Below, in pieces: positions 1 through 9,430 of a stretch of DNA of 64,000 bases. A program made the position numbers and the translations under genes. The notes below the pieces were generated by a model. The model was not told where the DNA came from. It ran no database searches and saw only the letters and a program-made list of their open reading frames with translations. The stretch lies in assembly GCA_041392475.1 (NCBI GenBank), contig JAWKLZ010000002.1, positions 1,124,501-1,188,500 on the forward strand. Direction: 5' to 3'. How positions within the stretch are numbered: the first letter of the stretch is position 1; every line of letters starts with the position of its first letter. Source of the DNA: Chitinophagales bacterium (GTDB lineage Bacteria > Bacteroidota > Bacteroidia > Chitinophagales > UBA2359).

Positions 1-1572
1 GGCAATCACTTCGATTATTCAAGTCCACTGTTTAGCCGCCGATTTACCTACAATCAAAACACCTTATTGACAGGTCAATTGGGAGGAACACATGATTTAT
101 TGAAGGGCAACCGTTTGAAATTGAATTGGTCACAAACCTACAATGTTGCCAAATCAGAAGAACCCGATAGACGACAATTTGTGTTTTTGGATACCGACAA
201 CAAAGGGCGAATCTTTAATGACATTGACGTAAACGAAAATCACCGATTTTACAGCAATTTAGAAGAAACTGAAATGGCGAGTAAAGTTGAAGCAGTGTAT
301 GATGTAATTCAATACGAAGGAACAGACAAAGCAAAATTGCAGGTGACATTGGGTGGAAACCTAAAATCAAAAGAAAGGGATTTTGACTACCGCCAATTCA
401 ACTACAACCTCAAAAACTTTGATCAAGGAGGTTTGGATGTAGATGCGGTTGATACGTACTTAAGTCAATCCAATCACAGTGATGGTGCTTTCTATCTTGA
501 CGAAAGAGATGACCCCGCTTCTGCCAATACTTCAAAACTGGATGTTTGGGCAGCCTACTTTTTGGGTGATTACGATTTGATTCCCAATCGCTTGAAGTTG
601 TTGGCGGGTGCACGTTACGAAAGTGCAGAACAGAGCATTGAGTTTAAAAACCAGCAGCAGCCGAGCATCACCGAAAAACCAACCTTGAACGAAGCATACC
701 TTTTGCCTTCTTTGAGCTTCAAATTTACACCAAGCGAAAAGCAAGTTTGGTGGCTTACTGCAAGTCAAACGATTTCACGCCCTGGCTTCAAAGAATTGGC
801 TCCGTTTGAGTATGTAGAATTTTTTGCAGGAGAGCGTACAATTGGTAATCCACTTTTGCAGAACGGCAAAAACTACAATTTCGACTTGAGATATGAGTTG
901 TATCCGACTCGTGGCGAATTGGTTTCGATTTCTGCTTTTGGGAAATACCTTCAAGACCCAATTGAACGCCTCAACATTGCCGCTTCAAGTGGTCGTTTGC
1001 AGTCTTTCACCAACATCGAAAGTGCAACTTTGGCGGGTGTTGAATTGGAGTTGAGCAAAAAACTGAACTTTTTGAGCAGCGAAGATTTTACCAATACTTG
1101 GACGGCTGGTTTAAATGCTACTTACTTGTATTCTCAAATCAAGATTAATGAAGCCAACAAACTCTTATTGCCTCAAGGTGAAGTAAGTGTGGTGGTGACA
1201 AATCCTGACCGAGCATTGCAGGGCGCATCTCCTTACTTGGTCAATTTTGACTTGAGTTACCAAAAACGCAGCGAAAAGTGGAATACAAATGCTACGCTTG
1301 TTTACAATGTATTCGGCAAACGTATTCACTCAGTGGGTGTAAAAGCTCCAAATTCAGATGGCGGTTTGGGTGATATTTATGAATTGCCTGTTCACCGATT
1401 GGATTTAATCGTGAAAAATGAACTCAATAAAAACATTGGGATTGACCTCAGTGTGAAAAACTTATTGAATCCAAGTACCCGATTGCAGCAAGATACAGAT
1501 GCGGGTACAATTGAATTGGACAATTACAAAACAGGCATTTCGGCAGGCATCAAATTGTCATACAATTTTTAG
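1..1572 (+). CDS. TonB-dependent receptor, C-terminal part (5' end outside window)
   Basis: The reading frame is open from base 1, so this is the C-terminal ~520 residues of a larger outer-membrane receptor whose plug domain lies outside the window. What is seen is a long run of alternating aromatic/polar beta-strand segments (for example LKLLAGARYE, VWWLTASQTISRPGFKEL, YNFDLRYELYP, RLDLIVKNELNKNIGIDLSVKNL) and a terminal strand ending KLSYNF. A final Phe is the usual outer-membrane barrel signature. The SQTISRPGFKELAP segment is typical of the barrel region of Bacteroidota receptors. The family imports large substrates using TonB energy, but the substrate cannot be deduced. The next gene is a surface lipoprotein, which may belong to the same uptake locus. 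A strong hairpin follows the stop. Confidence 0.9.
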   Translation, partial: GNHFDYSSPLFSRRFTYNQNTLLTGQLGGTHDLLKGNRLKLNWSQTYNVAKSEEPDRRQFVFLDTDNKGRIFNDIDVNENHRFYSNLEETEMASKVEAVYDVIQYEGTDKAKLQVTLGGNLKSKERDFDYRQFNYNLKNFDQGGLDVDAVDTYLSQSNHSDGAFYLDERDDPASANTSKLDVWAAYFLGDYDLIPNRLKLLAGARYESAEQSIEFKNQQQPSITEKPTLNEAYLLPSLSFKFTPSEKQVWWLTASQTISRPGFKELAPFEYVEFFAGERTIGNPLLQNGKNYNFDLRYELYPTRGELVSISAFGKYLQDPIERLNIAASSGRLQSFTNIESATLAGVELELSKKLNFLSSEDFTNTWTAGLNATYLYSQIKINEANKLLLPQGEVSVVVTNPDRALQGASPYLVNFDLSYQKRSEKWNTNATLVYNVFGKRIHSVGVKAPNSDGGLGDIYELPVHRLDLIVKNELNKNIGIDLSVKNLLNPSTRLQQDTDAGTIELDNYKTGISAGIKLSYNF

Positions 1573-1583
1573 AACAGATAAAC

Positions 1584-1627
1584 ATAAGTTATCGAACACC
1601 GTTTATACCAAGTGTTCGATAACTTAT
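1584..1627. terminator. Perfect 16-bp hairpin after the TonB receptor
   Basis: Arms 1584-1599 (ATAAGTTATCGAACAC) and 1612-1627 are perfect reverse complements around a 12-nt loop, starting 11 nt after the receptor stop. T-rich sequence follows on the plus strand, so it can serve as an intrinsic terminator or mRNA-stabilising hairpin. Confidence 0.75.
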
Positions 1628-1667
1628 TTTATAACACAAAGTTTATATTCTCTTAACATTGAAAGTT

Positions 1668-1675
1668 TATTTTTG
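1668..1675 (+). promoter_or_regulatory. Possible -7 promoter box TATTTTTG
   Basis: TATTTTTG fits the Bacteroidota -7 consensus TAnnTTTG and lies between the receptor's hairpin and the lipoprotein start at 1767. No good -33 TTTG is visible at the usual spacing, so the assignment is tentative. Confidence 0.3.
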
Positions 1676-1766
1676 TGTGTCTTCATAAACATCACAAGAC
1701 ATTCACTCTCTAATATTTAGAATTACATTTTATTATTTTATTATCATAATTAAATTTTTAATTACA

Positions 1767-3299
1767 ATGTTTACAAATAACAACTTTGTAACCAAATGGT
1801 CAGGTGTATTCTTGTTTCTCGCATTTTTGGCAGTGGGTTTCTCTGCCTGTACGAAAGAAGACGATACGCCAAGTACTAAAATTTCCGTTGCCTGTGGAGG
1901 CGATGTGACAAGTGCTACAAACAATGTCACGATTGCGATTCCCACCGTTTCGGGTGCTTCTGGTAATTTTACGATTACCAATGATGTAACCAATAGTAGT
2001 GATGCAAGTGGCGTATATGACAACGGTACCACAACAGTAACGTACACTGTAACAGACGATACTACTGGCGAAACTGCTACTTGTAGTTTTGATGTAACGA
2101 TTGACAATGGCTTGACTATCACAGATGAAACTATCAATGGAACTTCTTTCCGCAAAGTAGTCGGTACATTGGCTGGCAATTTCACCATGACTGCCGATCA
2201 AAACTGGTTGATTTCTGGGGGTATTTTTGTTGACAATGGCGCAACTTTAAATATTGAAGCAGGTACAACTGTGTATGCTGCTGACGATGGCACTACTCCT
2301 TTTATTGCCATTCAAAGAGGTGGTAAAATCATGGCACAAGGCACAAAAACAGCTCCTATTGTATTGACTTCTATCAAAGACTTAAGCGGGATTGCTAGCC
2401 CTGGTGATTGGGGTGGTCTTATCGTAAATGGCTACGCTACTGTAAACATCGGTGAAGGTGTTGGTGAAGGTGGTACAGGTACGTATGGCTGTGACAACAC
2501 CAACTGCAATGATGCGGATAACTCTGGTGTGATTCGCTATGTACGTGTAGAATATGCGGGTAAAATTTTGGGTACTGACAATGAATTGAACGGATTTTCC
2601 TTCAATGGTGTGGGTAGTGGTACAACCGTAGAGTATGTTCAAGCCTACAAAGGTTCTGATGATGGTTTTGAATTTTTTGGTGGTACAGTGAATGTAAAAT
2701 ATGCTGTTTCTTCAGGAAGTGAAGACGATTCTTTCGATTGGACATTCGGTTGGACAGGAAAAGGTCAGTTTTGGGTAGCCCATCAATTTGGTGTAGCTGG
2801 TGATAGAGGTCTTGAAGCAGACAATAATGGTGATGACAATGTTGCTTCTCCTTACTCCAACCCAACATTGTCGAATGTGACTCTTGTTGGTTTTGATGAT
2901 GGTGATGCTTCAAACACAGGTATGCGTTTGCGTGAAGGTACAAAAGGTAAAATCTACAATGCGATTGTAACAGGTTTCCCTAAATACGGTATTCGTGTAT
3001 CGAACTCTGATAAAGATGCAGCAAGTACTGTCACTACTGACAACATGACAAATGGTTCATTGGTGGTCAAAAATTCTGTTTTGGCAGGCAATGGCACACC
3101 TTGGAAAGATGCTCCTGTTTTTGAAAACGATGCAACCAATACTGTTTTGGCAGGTATGGGTGGCTTGGTTGGCTATGTAGGAACAATTTCTGAAAACGCT
3201 AAAGATCCTGGCACTTTAGATTCTTGGTTTTCACCTGGTTCTTTTATTGGAGCGGTGAGAAGCACAGAAGATTGGACTGCGGGGTGGACAAGACAATAA
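1767..3299 (+). CDS. Surface lipoprotein with HYR-like and beta-helix-like regions
   Basis: The 510-residue protein starts with a lipoprotein signal peptide: a hydrophobic stretch followed by the lipobox GFSAC, with Cys near residue 28. Residues ~40-115 form an Ig/HYR-like domain. Residues ~125-500 are Gly/Asn/Asp-rich with repeated turns (GDWGGLIVNGYATVN, GSEDDSFDWTFGWTGKG), which suggests a right-handed parallel beta-helix. Related Bacteroidota lipoproteins are sometimes mislabelled 'multidrug transporter', but no membrane-spanning region is present. It follows a TonB receptor on the same strand, which suggests an outer-membrane substrate-binding or surface-exposed role. A hairpin terminator follows. 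Lipoprotein export is well supported; the function is unknown. Confidence 0.85.
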   Translation: MFTNNNFVTKWSGVFLFLAFLAVGFSACTKEDDTPSTKISVACGGDVTSATNNVTIAIPTVSGASGNFTITNDVTNSSDASGVYDNGTTTVTYTVTDDTTGETATCSFDVTIDNGLTITDETINGTSFRKVVGTLAGNFTMTADQNWLISGGIFVDNGATLNIEAGTTVYAADDGTTPFIAIQRGGKIMAQGTKTAPIVLTSIKDLSGIASPGDWGGLIVNGYATVNIGEGVGEGGTGTYGCDNTNCNDADNSGVIRYVRVEYAGKILGTDNELNGFSFNGVGSGTTVEYVQAYKGSDDGFEFFGGTVNVKYAVSSGSEDDSFDWTFGWTGKGQFWVAHQFGVAGDRGLEADNNGDDNVASPYSNPTLSNVTLVGFDDGDASNTGMRLREGTKGKIYNAIVTGFPKYGIRVSNSDKDAASTVTTDNMTNGSLVVKNSVLAGNGTPWKDAPVFENDATNTVLAGMGGLVGYVGTISENAKDPGTLDSWFSPGSFIGAVRSTEDWTAGWTRQ

Positions 3300-3366
3300 T
3301 AAGATACAAATCACTTCTTCAACTTGGTTGAGAGAAGAAAAAAAGTACTTTCACTAACCCCAAAAT

Positions 3367-3409
3367 AAATGCGAGTTGCCTTTGATTAGGTGGCTCGCAT
3401 TTTTTTTAT
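3367..3409 (+). terminator. Intrinsic terminator after the lipoprotein gene
   Basis: The 14-bp stem (3367-3380 with 3389-3402, three G-U pairs) around AAATGCGAG/CTCGCATTT is followed by a run of T. The rest of the gap up to 3604 holds nothing I can support; a short open frame there has no coding features. Confidence 0.85.
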
Positions 3410-3604
3410 TTCGTTAAGCTTTGAACAAGAAGGTTTAATGAAAAAGAAGCTTGTATTGTGTGAAAATTTGGATTTCGCTATTACTCAACAAAGTCAAGTG
3501 TACTTCCTTTCAATTGTGAGTTCTTGTTCAAAGCTACAAAATAAGGATTCACCATCTTCAATTCCGTTTCAGGGTGTAGATGGCTTTAGGTTTATTCCTT
3601 TTTG

Positions 3605-5605
3605 TCAAATTGGAGTATCATTTTCTTCTTGATAATCAGGATTGGGCATCTTCAACTCAATTAGTTGAGTAGTCCAGTCGCTTGTAGAATCTGGCCGTTT
3701 TAGTTTTCTTGTAGGAGGAACACCTCTTGTATCTTCACCTCCTCTTGTCCTTCGAGTAGAAGGCATAGGCAGTTCATCTTGCCTCAATATTTGAACCTCA
3801 AAAGTGTGGGTGCTGATAATGAGTTGTAGATAATGCGTTTCGGCTTTCCAGTTGTAGTGCTGAATAAAAGCAGATTGGGTATCAGGTATATGTTGACCGC
3901 CAACTGCAAAAACCGATTGACCAGCAGGCAATTCCACAACCCCTCCCTCCAAAAATTCAGGCTCTATGCTGAAATCCTGCGCCAAATAGACCAAAGCACA
4001 GTAATAATCCCTGTTTGTATTGTTTTGAAGGCGAATACGAATTTCTGCCATACGGTCATTGGTCCCATTCTCTCTTCCCGTGTAATCAATTTGCACCTTG
4101 CCATCTTTTACCTCTAAACTTTCTTCTGAACCATCTGCTTGTTTGCTAAAAATCTCTACTTCAAAAGGCGGATTTGGTTGAATATTGCTGTGTGGATTCT
4201 CCAAATTTTTGATAGCAGTCCATCGGGCAATGTATTTCAAATAACTGAGTAGCTGTTCTATAGCCGTTTCATCGTATCCTTCAATGTTGGCGGTAATCGG
4301 TAAATCATTGAAGGGAAGGCGAATGGCAAAACTATGGTTGCACACATTCACAAAATAATCTGCAAAGTGAGGTTCGTCCACCCATTGCAGAAAAGAAAAA
4401 TCGTTGTCAGCCGCATGGACATATTCCTTCAATGCTGCAATAACCGTTTCCTCTCCCATACAATAGACATTCAAAGGATTGGCAATCAAACCTGTGACTT
4501 TGACCTTGTAGGTGAACAATTCATCCAATTGCATTGTTTCTGAAAAACTGAGTTTGGTATAATCCAACTGCACATCGTGAATTTGAGCCTGTTCGATGGC
4601 TTTTTCCTCCACATTCAACAGTTCGATTTTAAGGTGTGGATTGCTTGCCGAAATACCATTGATAGCTCCCTTACCCAATATCCAACTGTACTCATGCACG
4701 TTGTAAACAATTGAATCATACTCTTTTTGATGCTGGGTAATGCCTCCCAAAAAAGACTGAAAAGCAAGACCATTTCCGAGTTCATTTCCTTTGGTGTATA
4801 GTTGAGGCGTTTGTTTGTAACTGCCCTGAATCTTCAATCGCAACACACTTATCAACTCTTGGTAGCTGATGTCGCCCTTCGTTTGGCGCAACAAAGCCAC
4901 CAAACCGCTCGTGAAAATCCCCTTCGTTTCTCCGTTACCCCTCACCTCATAGGCAGACTGTTTGTTTTCGCAAGCCGCCAACTGAATGTGATTGCCCTGC
5001 GGCAAGACTTCTCCCAAAGCTGCGGCATTTCGGACAGATTCCTCCGAGGTGGTTTCTGCAAAAAGAAAGTCTTCCCATTCTCTGCTGCCAATATCGGCTG
5101 CCCGCCTAAAGCTACGAGCAGTGAGTTTGTCCCTTGTGTTGGTGCCTGAATTGCAACAATCAAAAATGGTGATGATTTGTGCCTTGGTTTTTTGGTAGAG
5201 TTGGTGAATCATGTAGCGCAGTTCTTTGTCTGCCAAAAAACTACTGGGCTGACTGACCCGACTTTCATGACACACCAAGACTTCCAATTTGTTGTCTTCT
5301 TCATGTAGTCTGAAAGCAGGGTGAGCGTCTTCTTGTGCGCCGTGTCCCGAGAAGTAAAAAAGGCAGATGTCGTTTTCGGTGGCTTGACCCAAATGTTCGT
5401 TGAAGCGTTGGACAATGTTTTCTTTGGTGGCATTTTCATTGTGTAGTTCTTCAACGCACAATTTGCGGTTTTGTGCTTCTGCAGCTTCGGTGAGGTAGCC
5501 TTGTAGGTTGTTGGCATCGTTGATGCAGCCGTTTAGTCCTCTGATGTAGGCGTAGTTGTTGATGGCGACAAATAGGGCATAGATGGAGATGGTTTGGTTT
5601 GGCAT
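3605..5605 (-). CDS. Caspase-like (peptidase C14) protein, 666 aa
   Basis: The N-terminal ~270 residues form a caspase/metacaspase-type domain. It has the opening strand YALFVAINNY, the catalytic His in YFSGHGAQ (about residue 88) and the catalytic Cys in IFDCCNSG (Cys151 by analogy with metacaspase DxCxSG). Both are intact, so the protease is probably active. The remaining ~390 residues are not a family I recognise; they hold beta-rich segments and end in a charged, proline-containing tail with Arg/Lys-rich stretches (about 610-640). No signal peptide is seen, so it is probably cytoplasmic. It sits 35 bp downstream of a broken second caspase-like gene and in the same orientation as two subtilases, which suggests a proteolytic signalling or cell-death locus; that role is inference. 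Confidence 0.88.
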   Translation of the reverse strand: MPNQTISIYALFVAINNYAYIRGLNGCINDANNLQGYLTEAAEAQNRKLCVEELHNENATKENIVQRFNEHLGQATENDICLFYFSGHGAQEDAHPAFRLHEEDNKLEVLVCHESRVSQPSSFLADKELRYMIHQLYQKTKAQIITIFDCCNSGTNTRDKLTARSFRRAADIGSREWEDFLFAETTSEESVRNAAALGEVLPQGNHIQLAACENKQSAYEVRGNGETKGIFTSGLVALLRQTKGDISYQELISVLRLKIQGSYKQTPQLYTKGNELGNGLAFQSFLGGITQHQKEYDSIVYNVHEYSWILGKGAINGISASNPHLKIELLNVEEKAIEQAQIHDVQLDYTKLSFSETMQLDELFTYKVKVTGLIANPLNVYCMGEETVIAALKEYVHAADNDFSFLQWVDEPHFADYFVNVCNHSFAIRLPFNDLPITANIEGYDETAIEQLLSYLKYIARWTAIKNLENPHSNIQPNPPFEVEIFSKQADGSEESLEVKDGKVQIDYTGRENGTNDRMAEIRIRLQNNTNRDYYCALVYLAQDFSIEPEFLEGGVVELPAGQSVFAVGGQHIPDTQSAFIQHYNWKAETHYLQLIISTHTFEVQILRQDELPMPSTRRTRGGEDTRGVPPTRKLKRPDSTSDWTTQLIELKMPNPDYQEENDTPI

Positions 5606-7019
5606 TTGTTTGACTGTTTTTTTAATGAGTTTTTAAGTGTTTATTTAATTTTCTTGCCATTGTTGAAAGCTCCTGAAAAACAACAATCTAAAACCAATAG
5701 CAGATGTTTACAAGACAAAGTCTCAAGGGCTGCATAGAGTTCATTCATGGAGATGAATGCTTGCGCTATCTCGTTTTCATCTGCATCGGCAGGGAGTAAA
5801 TATCCCTGTGGTAAATCTTCTTCATTGTCAATTGCCACACCATACCCTGCAATAGTAGAAGAAGACTCTATCGTTTTCTCCTACTATTGCAGGTAGTTCA
5901 CCCAACAAGGTTCTCAATTCATGGACTTTGGCATTTGGGTAGATTGAAGTTTTCTGATTGTAACGTTTTGCTGTGATAATAAAAAAGCCACTGAAAAAGC
6001 TTATGTTTAAAGTACGAACCAAACAAGTGCAAATTCAATGGCATCTCAAATTAACAAAAATTGTACGATTGTATTACCGATTTTGGAAAATAAATACGAT
6101 TCATTTTTAAACGACCCAAAAATAGCTCGCCAAATAATTAGCGAAATATGGGCAACAAGCCCCGAGTTATTTCCTGCACAAATGACTAAAGGTTATGTGC
6201 TTAACGGCAAAACTCGGCCGTCGAAAAAAATGAATATCCAAATGCGAAAAATAAAAGTAGCGGGACAAAATTATCAAATACGCCCAAGTTTCATTCTGCC
6301 TTATTGCAGAGCGAAGACGTATATAGCTTCTAAAGGCTTGTTCTTAAAGCGGTTCGGTGTTCCTTTCTGGGCATTGGCATTTGCTTTTGGATACAATGCG
6401 ATGTGGTGGTACCGCCTCTATAATTGTTTTAGTGATTATAGCATTGTAGGCACAACCATCCATGACCCAGAAAAATTACCTTCCGATATTTTAGCAGATG
6501 AACACCATGTAAAAATACAAGGTAAAAAAGCTTATGTGGCTACAACTGTGGGACAAAACTGTTTTTTAGGTATGGAAGTTTCTTCTGGCGCAGATGCGGA
6601 TTCTTTGGAAGAAGCTTATGGTGTATTCAAACAAGAAGCAGAGGATGTGTCATCTGACTACCAACCTAATACAGTAAATACAGATGGGTGGACAGCTACA
6701 CAGAACGCATGGCAAAAACTCTATCCAAATATTCAAGTCATTGAATGTTTCTTACACGCCTTTCTAAAAATTAGAGACAGAGCTACAAAAAAGATTCAAG
6801 ACTATTTCAATACAGCAGCAGATAAGGTGTGGGAGGCTTATCGAACTACTTCAAAAAGACAATTCGCACAACATATAAGAAGGCTTCGGGAATGGACAGC
6901 TAAGAATGTGCCTTCCTGCCCCATGAAAGATAATATTCTTAAACTCTGTAAAAAGAAAAACAAGTGGTTAGCACATTTTGACTTTCCCAAAGCACACAAA
7001 ACCTCCAACATGATAGATA

Positions 7020-8897
7020 GTGCTTGAACGATAAGGCACAAATATTTGATATTGATTAAAATAAAGAGCTTTTTTTGCTTGAATTTTATAGTAGAAATTA
7101 TTATCTTAGCAATTGCAATATTTGTATAATGTTAATTACGAATCAAATGATGATTTGTCTGTCTATGAGATTCGTGTAAAAAAGTATTACTATCTGATGC
7201 GTAAAGAATTTGAAGCACAATTACAATTGGATTCGATTCCTATTGGAGAGGTAGAAATAGATATGCGAAGCCGTCATGAGCTACCTCAACTATTAGCAGG
7301 ATTACAGCATATTTTCACGAATGAAGCACTTCGAACAGCCGTTCTGAAAGTTTTATCTGAGGCTATTTTGTCAGAAAAAAAAAGCGACGGGTCGTTTGGG
7401 AATGAGTTTATGGGAATTATTTGTTTTGGGTTGTTGCCGTCTAAATTTAAATATAGATTATGATAATCTACATGATTTATCGAATAATCACCATTCACTT
7501 CGAGGGATATTAGGTGTAGCAACGAGAGGTTATCTACCGAATGTAAAACATTATTGTTTGCAAACAATTAAAGATAATGTTGGTTTCTTACTGAAGATAA
7601 CCTTAATGAAATCAATAAAATAATAGTTAATGAAGGTCATCAATTAAAAAAAAAGGAAGGTAAAATTTTAGAGTTGAATCTCAAAGCAGATTCGTTTGTA
7701 GTAGAACGTCATATTCATTTTCCAACCGATATCCGTTTATTGTGGGATTGTGTACATAAATGTATTGGTTTTATAAAGCTGTTAAAAAGCGTAGTAGACA
7801 TATCAGGATTACGTAATTATAAATCAATACGTAAAAAAATAAAAAGATTATATACGCTTACAGCAAGAATACATAAACGAAAAGGTAATAATTATATAAA
7901 ACGCCTTCAAGATTCGACAGAGGAGTATTTGGCAGCAACCTATCCTTTATTAAAGAAAGTGAATGATTTAGTAGAAGCTTTGAGTGAAATAATTGATTCA
8001 AAACCTCACTTAGCAACAAAGTTAGAAAGCTTGAAATATTATCGAGATATGTTAAAAAAACATATCGATTTGGTGGATAGACGTATTCTACAAGGCGAAC
8101 AAATTCCTCATTCGGAAAAGGTATTTTCCATTTTTGAACCTGAAACGGAGTGGTTGAAGAAGGGCAAGGCGCACCCAAATGTAGAATTGGGGCATAATGT
8201 GTTGATTGTAACTGACCAATTTCACTTTATTGTTTATCACAAAGTAGCTGTAAAAGAACAAGATAAGGATTTAGTGATTCCATTAGGGAAGGAATTACAG
8301 GAACGCTTCAAAGAAAAGTGCAAATTGTATAGTATTAGTTTTGATAAAGGTTTCTGGCTGAAATCAAATAAGGAAGCGATGGAAAAAATATTCGATATAG
8401 TTGTGATGCCTAAAAAAGGAAAACCAACTATTGCTGAGAAAGAGGCGTACCATAGATAACTACAAAACTTATAAGCGTAAACATAGTGCAGTAGAATCAA
8501 ATATTAATGAATTGGAACAGGGTGGTTTGGATAAAGTAGCGGATAAGGGCTTGGATGGCTTCAAGAAATATGTGGCATGGGGAGTATTGGCTTACAATTT
8601 AAAGCGATTGGGCAGATTGTGCATGGAGCAGCAAAAAGCGAAAGCCAAGAAACTGCAAAAAGCGAAAAAACGAAAGCTCAAAAAAGCCTCTTGAGTTTCA
8701 AAATAGGCTTTTCTTTATAAATTGTTGATAAATAAGATTTTAACGTATTTCATAGGGGATTGTCTGCTCCGAAATGAGCGCAATGCAATGTATATCAGTA
8801 ATTTAGAAAGAAATTGCCTCAAAACTCAAAAAAACATTCTCATAGATGTTTTTTTTTAATCTGTTTTTAATAAAAAAGCCTGTTTTCGTTCAGGCAC
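7020..8897 (+). mobile_element. Inner insertion sequence (ISNCY-like), 1878 bp
   Basis: The ends are GTGCTTGAACGATAAGGCAC at 7020-7039 and, read inward from 8897, GTGCCTGAACGAAAACAGGC: imperfect terminal inverted repeats. A 6-bp target duplication TAGATA flanks it at 7014-7019 and 8898-8903. It inserted within the transposase gene of the outer IS. Its transposase reading frame is itself damaged, so it cannot move on its own now. Confidence 0.9.
7197..8694 (+). pseudogene. ISNCY-like transposase with three frameshifts
   Basis: Conserved-looking segments are spread over alternating frames. MRKEFEAQLQLDSIP and RSRHELPQLLAGLQHIF lie in the first. GRLGMSLWELFVLGCCRLNL, DYDNLHDLSNNH and LRGILG lie in the second, entered near the A9 run at 7375-7383. 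ADSFVVERHIHFPTDIRLLW lies in the third, entered near 7587. KHSAVESNINELEQ and DGFKKYVAWGVLAYNLKRLG lie in the fourth, entered near 8440. The pattern matches transposases usually listed as ISNCY. Three separate shifts make programmed frameshifting unlikely as the whole explanation; the A9 site alone could be either. The ATG at 7197 is the likely original start, judged from conserved sequence after it. Confidence 0.75.
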
Positions 8898-9332
8898 TAG
8901 ATAGATCCATGAGGGCAATGAATAGACATGCCAACAACTCCCAAATGTTTCATGGAGATATACTTAGCACTACTCATAATTTCAGAGCTTTTGCCCTTCT
9001 TCATAATTTTTCACCCTCTTGTTTACAGGCTTGGGATGAATCAGCTGTCTTAATCAGTCCTGCGGCAAGACTCAACGGATTTGTCTATCATCATGACTGG
9101 TTACAGAATTTGTTAATCGCGGCTTCGTTAGGAGGATATCGAAATCACAGCAATCCGTTATAATCAGGAAGTTTTATAGCCATGAACTTTTTGATTCAAG
9201 ACCTCTGCCAATATAGTGGCATCATCGACAGCCGTTTGAAGTGGCGTAACGTGTTGATAGTCGTTGATACCGATGATGAAGGCGTGGGAGGTGGTGAAAT
9301 TGGGCATTGGTGGTCTATTTTTTTGAATGATA

Positions 9333-9372
9333 GCTCACTAGCGGTGGGTTTCGAAACCCACCGCTAGTGAGC
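9333..9372. repeat. Perfect 40-bp palindrome
   Basis: Arms 9333-9352 (GCTCACTAGCGGTGGGTTTC) and 9353-9372 are exact reverse complements with no spacer. It lies between the subtilase stop (9431, minus strand) and the start of the broken caspase-like gene (9307). It could cruciform, terminate transcription, or be a REP-like palindromic unit. It is GC-rich compared with its surroundings and only one copy was found here. Confidence 0.85.
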
Positions 9373-9430
9373 AGTTAGGTAGTAGATGTCACCGAACCTT
9401 CCAGGTGTCGGCGAATCGTATCGCTTGTTT

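Larger units (their letters stand above)
6038..9163 (+). pseudogene. Transposase of the outer IS, split by the inner IS
   Basis: The gene runs 6038-7019 and 8904-9163. Joining the parts across the inner element and one 6-bp duplication gives an uninterrupted 413-codon frame (NMID joins RSMRAMNRH). Acidic candidates for a DDE site are LADEHH near residue 157 and VNTDGW near 216. The segment QVIECFLHAF resembles the Cys/His region of mutator-like transposases, so an IS256/mutator-like origin is possible but unproven. The C-terminal piece contains NSQMFHGD and YHHDWLQN. Apart from the insertion no stop or frameshift was seen. The left fragment alone now ends in an artificial stop inside the inner element. 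Confidence 0.8.
5954..9167 (+). mobile_element. Outer insertion sequence, ~1330 bp without its own insert
   Basis: Terminal inverted repeats begin CTGATTGTAACGTTTTGCTG at 5954 and, read inward from 9167, CTGATTATAACGGATTGCTG. An exact 8-bp target duplication GAAGTTTT flanks it (5946-5953 and 9168-9175). It interrupts the caspase-like pseudogene. Subtracting the inner element and its 6-bp duplication leaves 1330 bp with one transposase gene. Its family is not certain: the 8-bp duplication and DDE-type protein are compatible with several groups. Intact ends and a transposase frame broken only by the inner insertion suggest modest age. Confidence 0.9.
5641..9307 (-). pseudogene. Second caspase-like gene, interrupted by nested insertion sequences
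   Basis: The gene starts at 9307 (MPNFTTSHAFIIGINDY) and runs to the 8-bp target duplication at 9168-9175. It resumes at 5945 and continues to a stop at 5641. Removing the inserted DNA and one duplication copy joins VHGYKTS to IYPNAKVHELRTLLGEL in frame. Further damage is visible: one extra T near 5855 shifts the frame inside FFYY/AGYGVAIDNEED, and the gene ends soon after the Cys motif DCCFSGAF. The usual catalytic His of AGHG is Tyr here (AGYG), so the ancestor may already have been inactive. It was probably a tandem relative of the intact caspase-like gene downstream. Coordinates span both pieces. Confidence 0.85.

Noticed and set aside
3390..3632. 80-codon open frame on the plus strand
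   Set aside because: It begins inside the lipoprotein gene's terminator and overlaps the caspase-like gene's end, with no recognisable features.
7197..8694. Programmed frameshifting in the inner transposase
   Set aside because: Three frame changes are needed, only one of which lies at a long A run, so decay is more likely.
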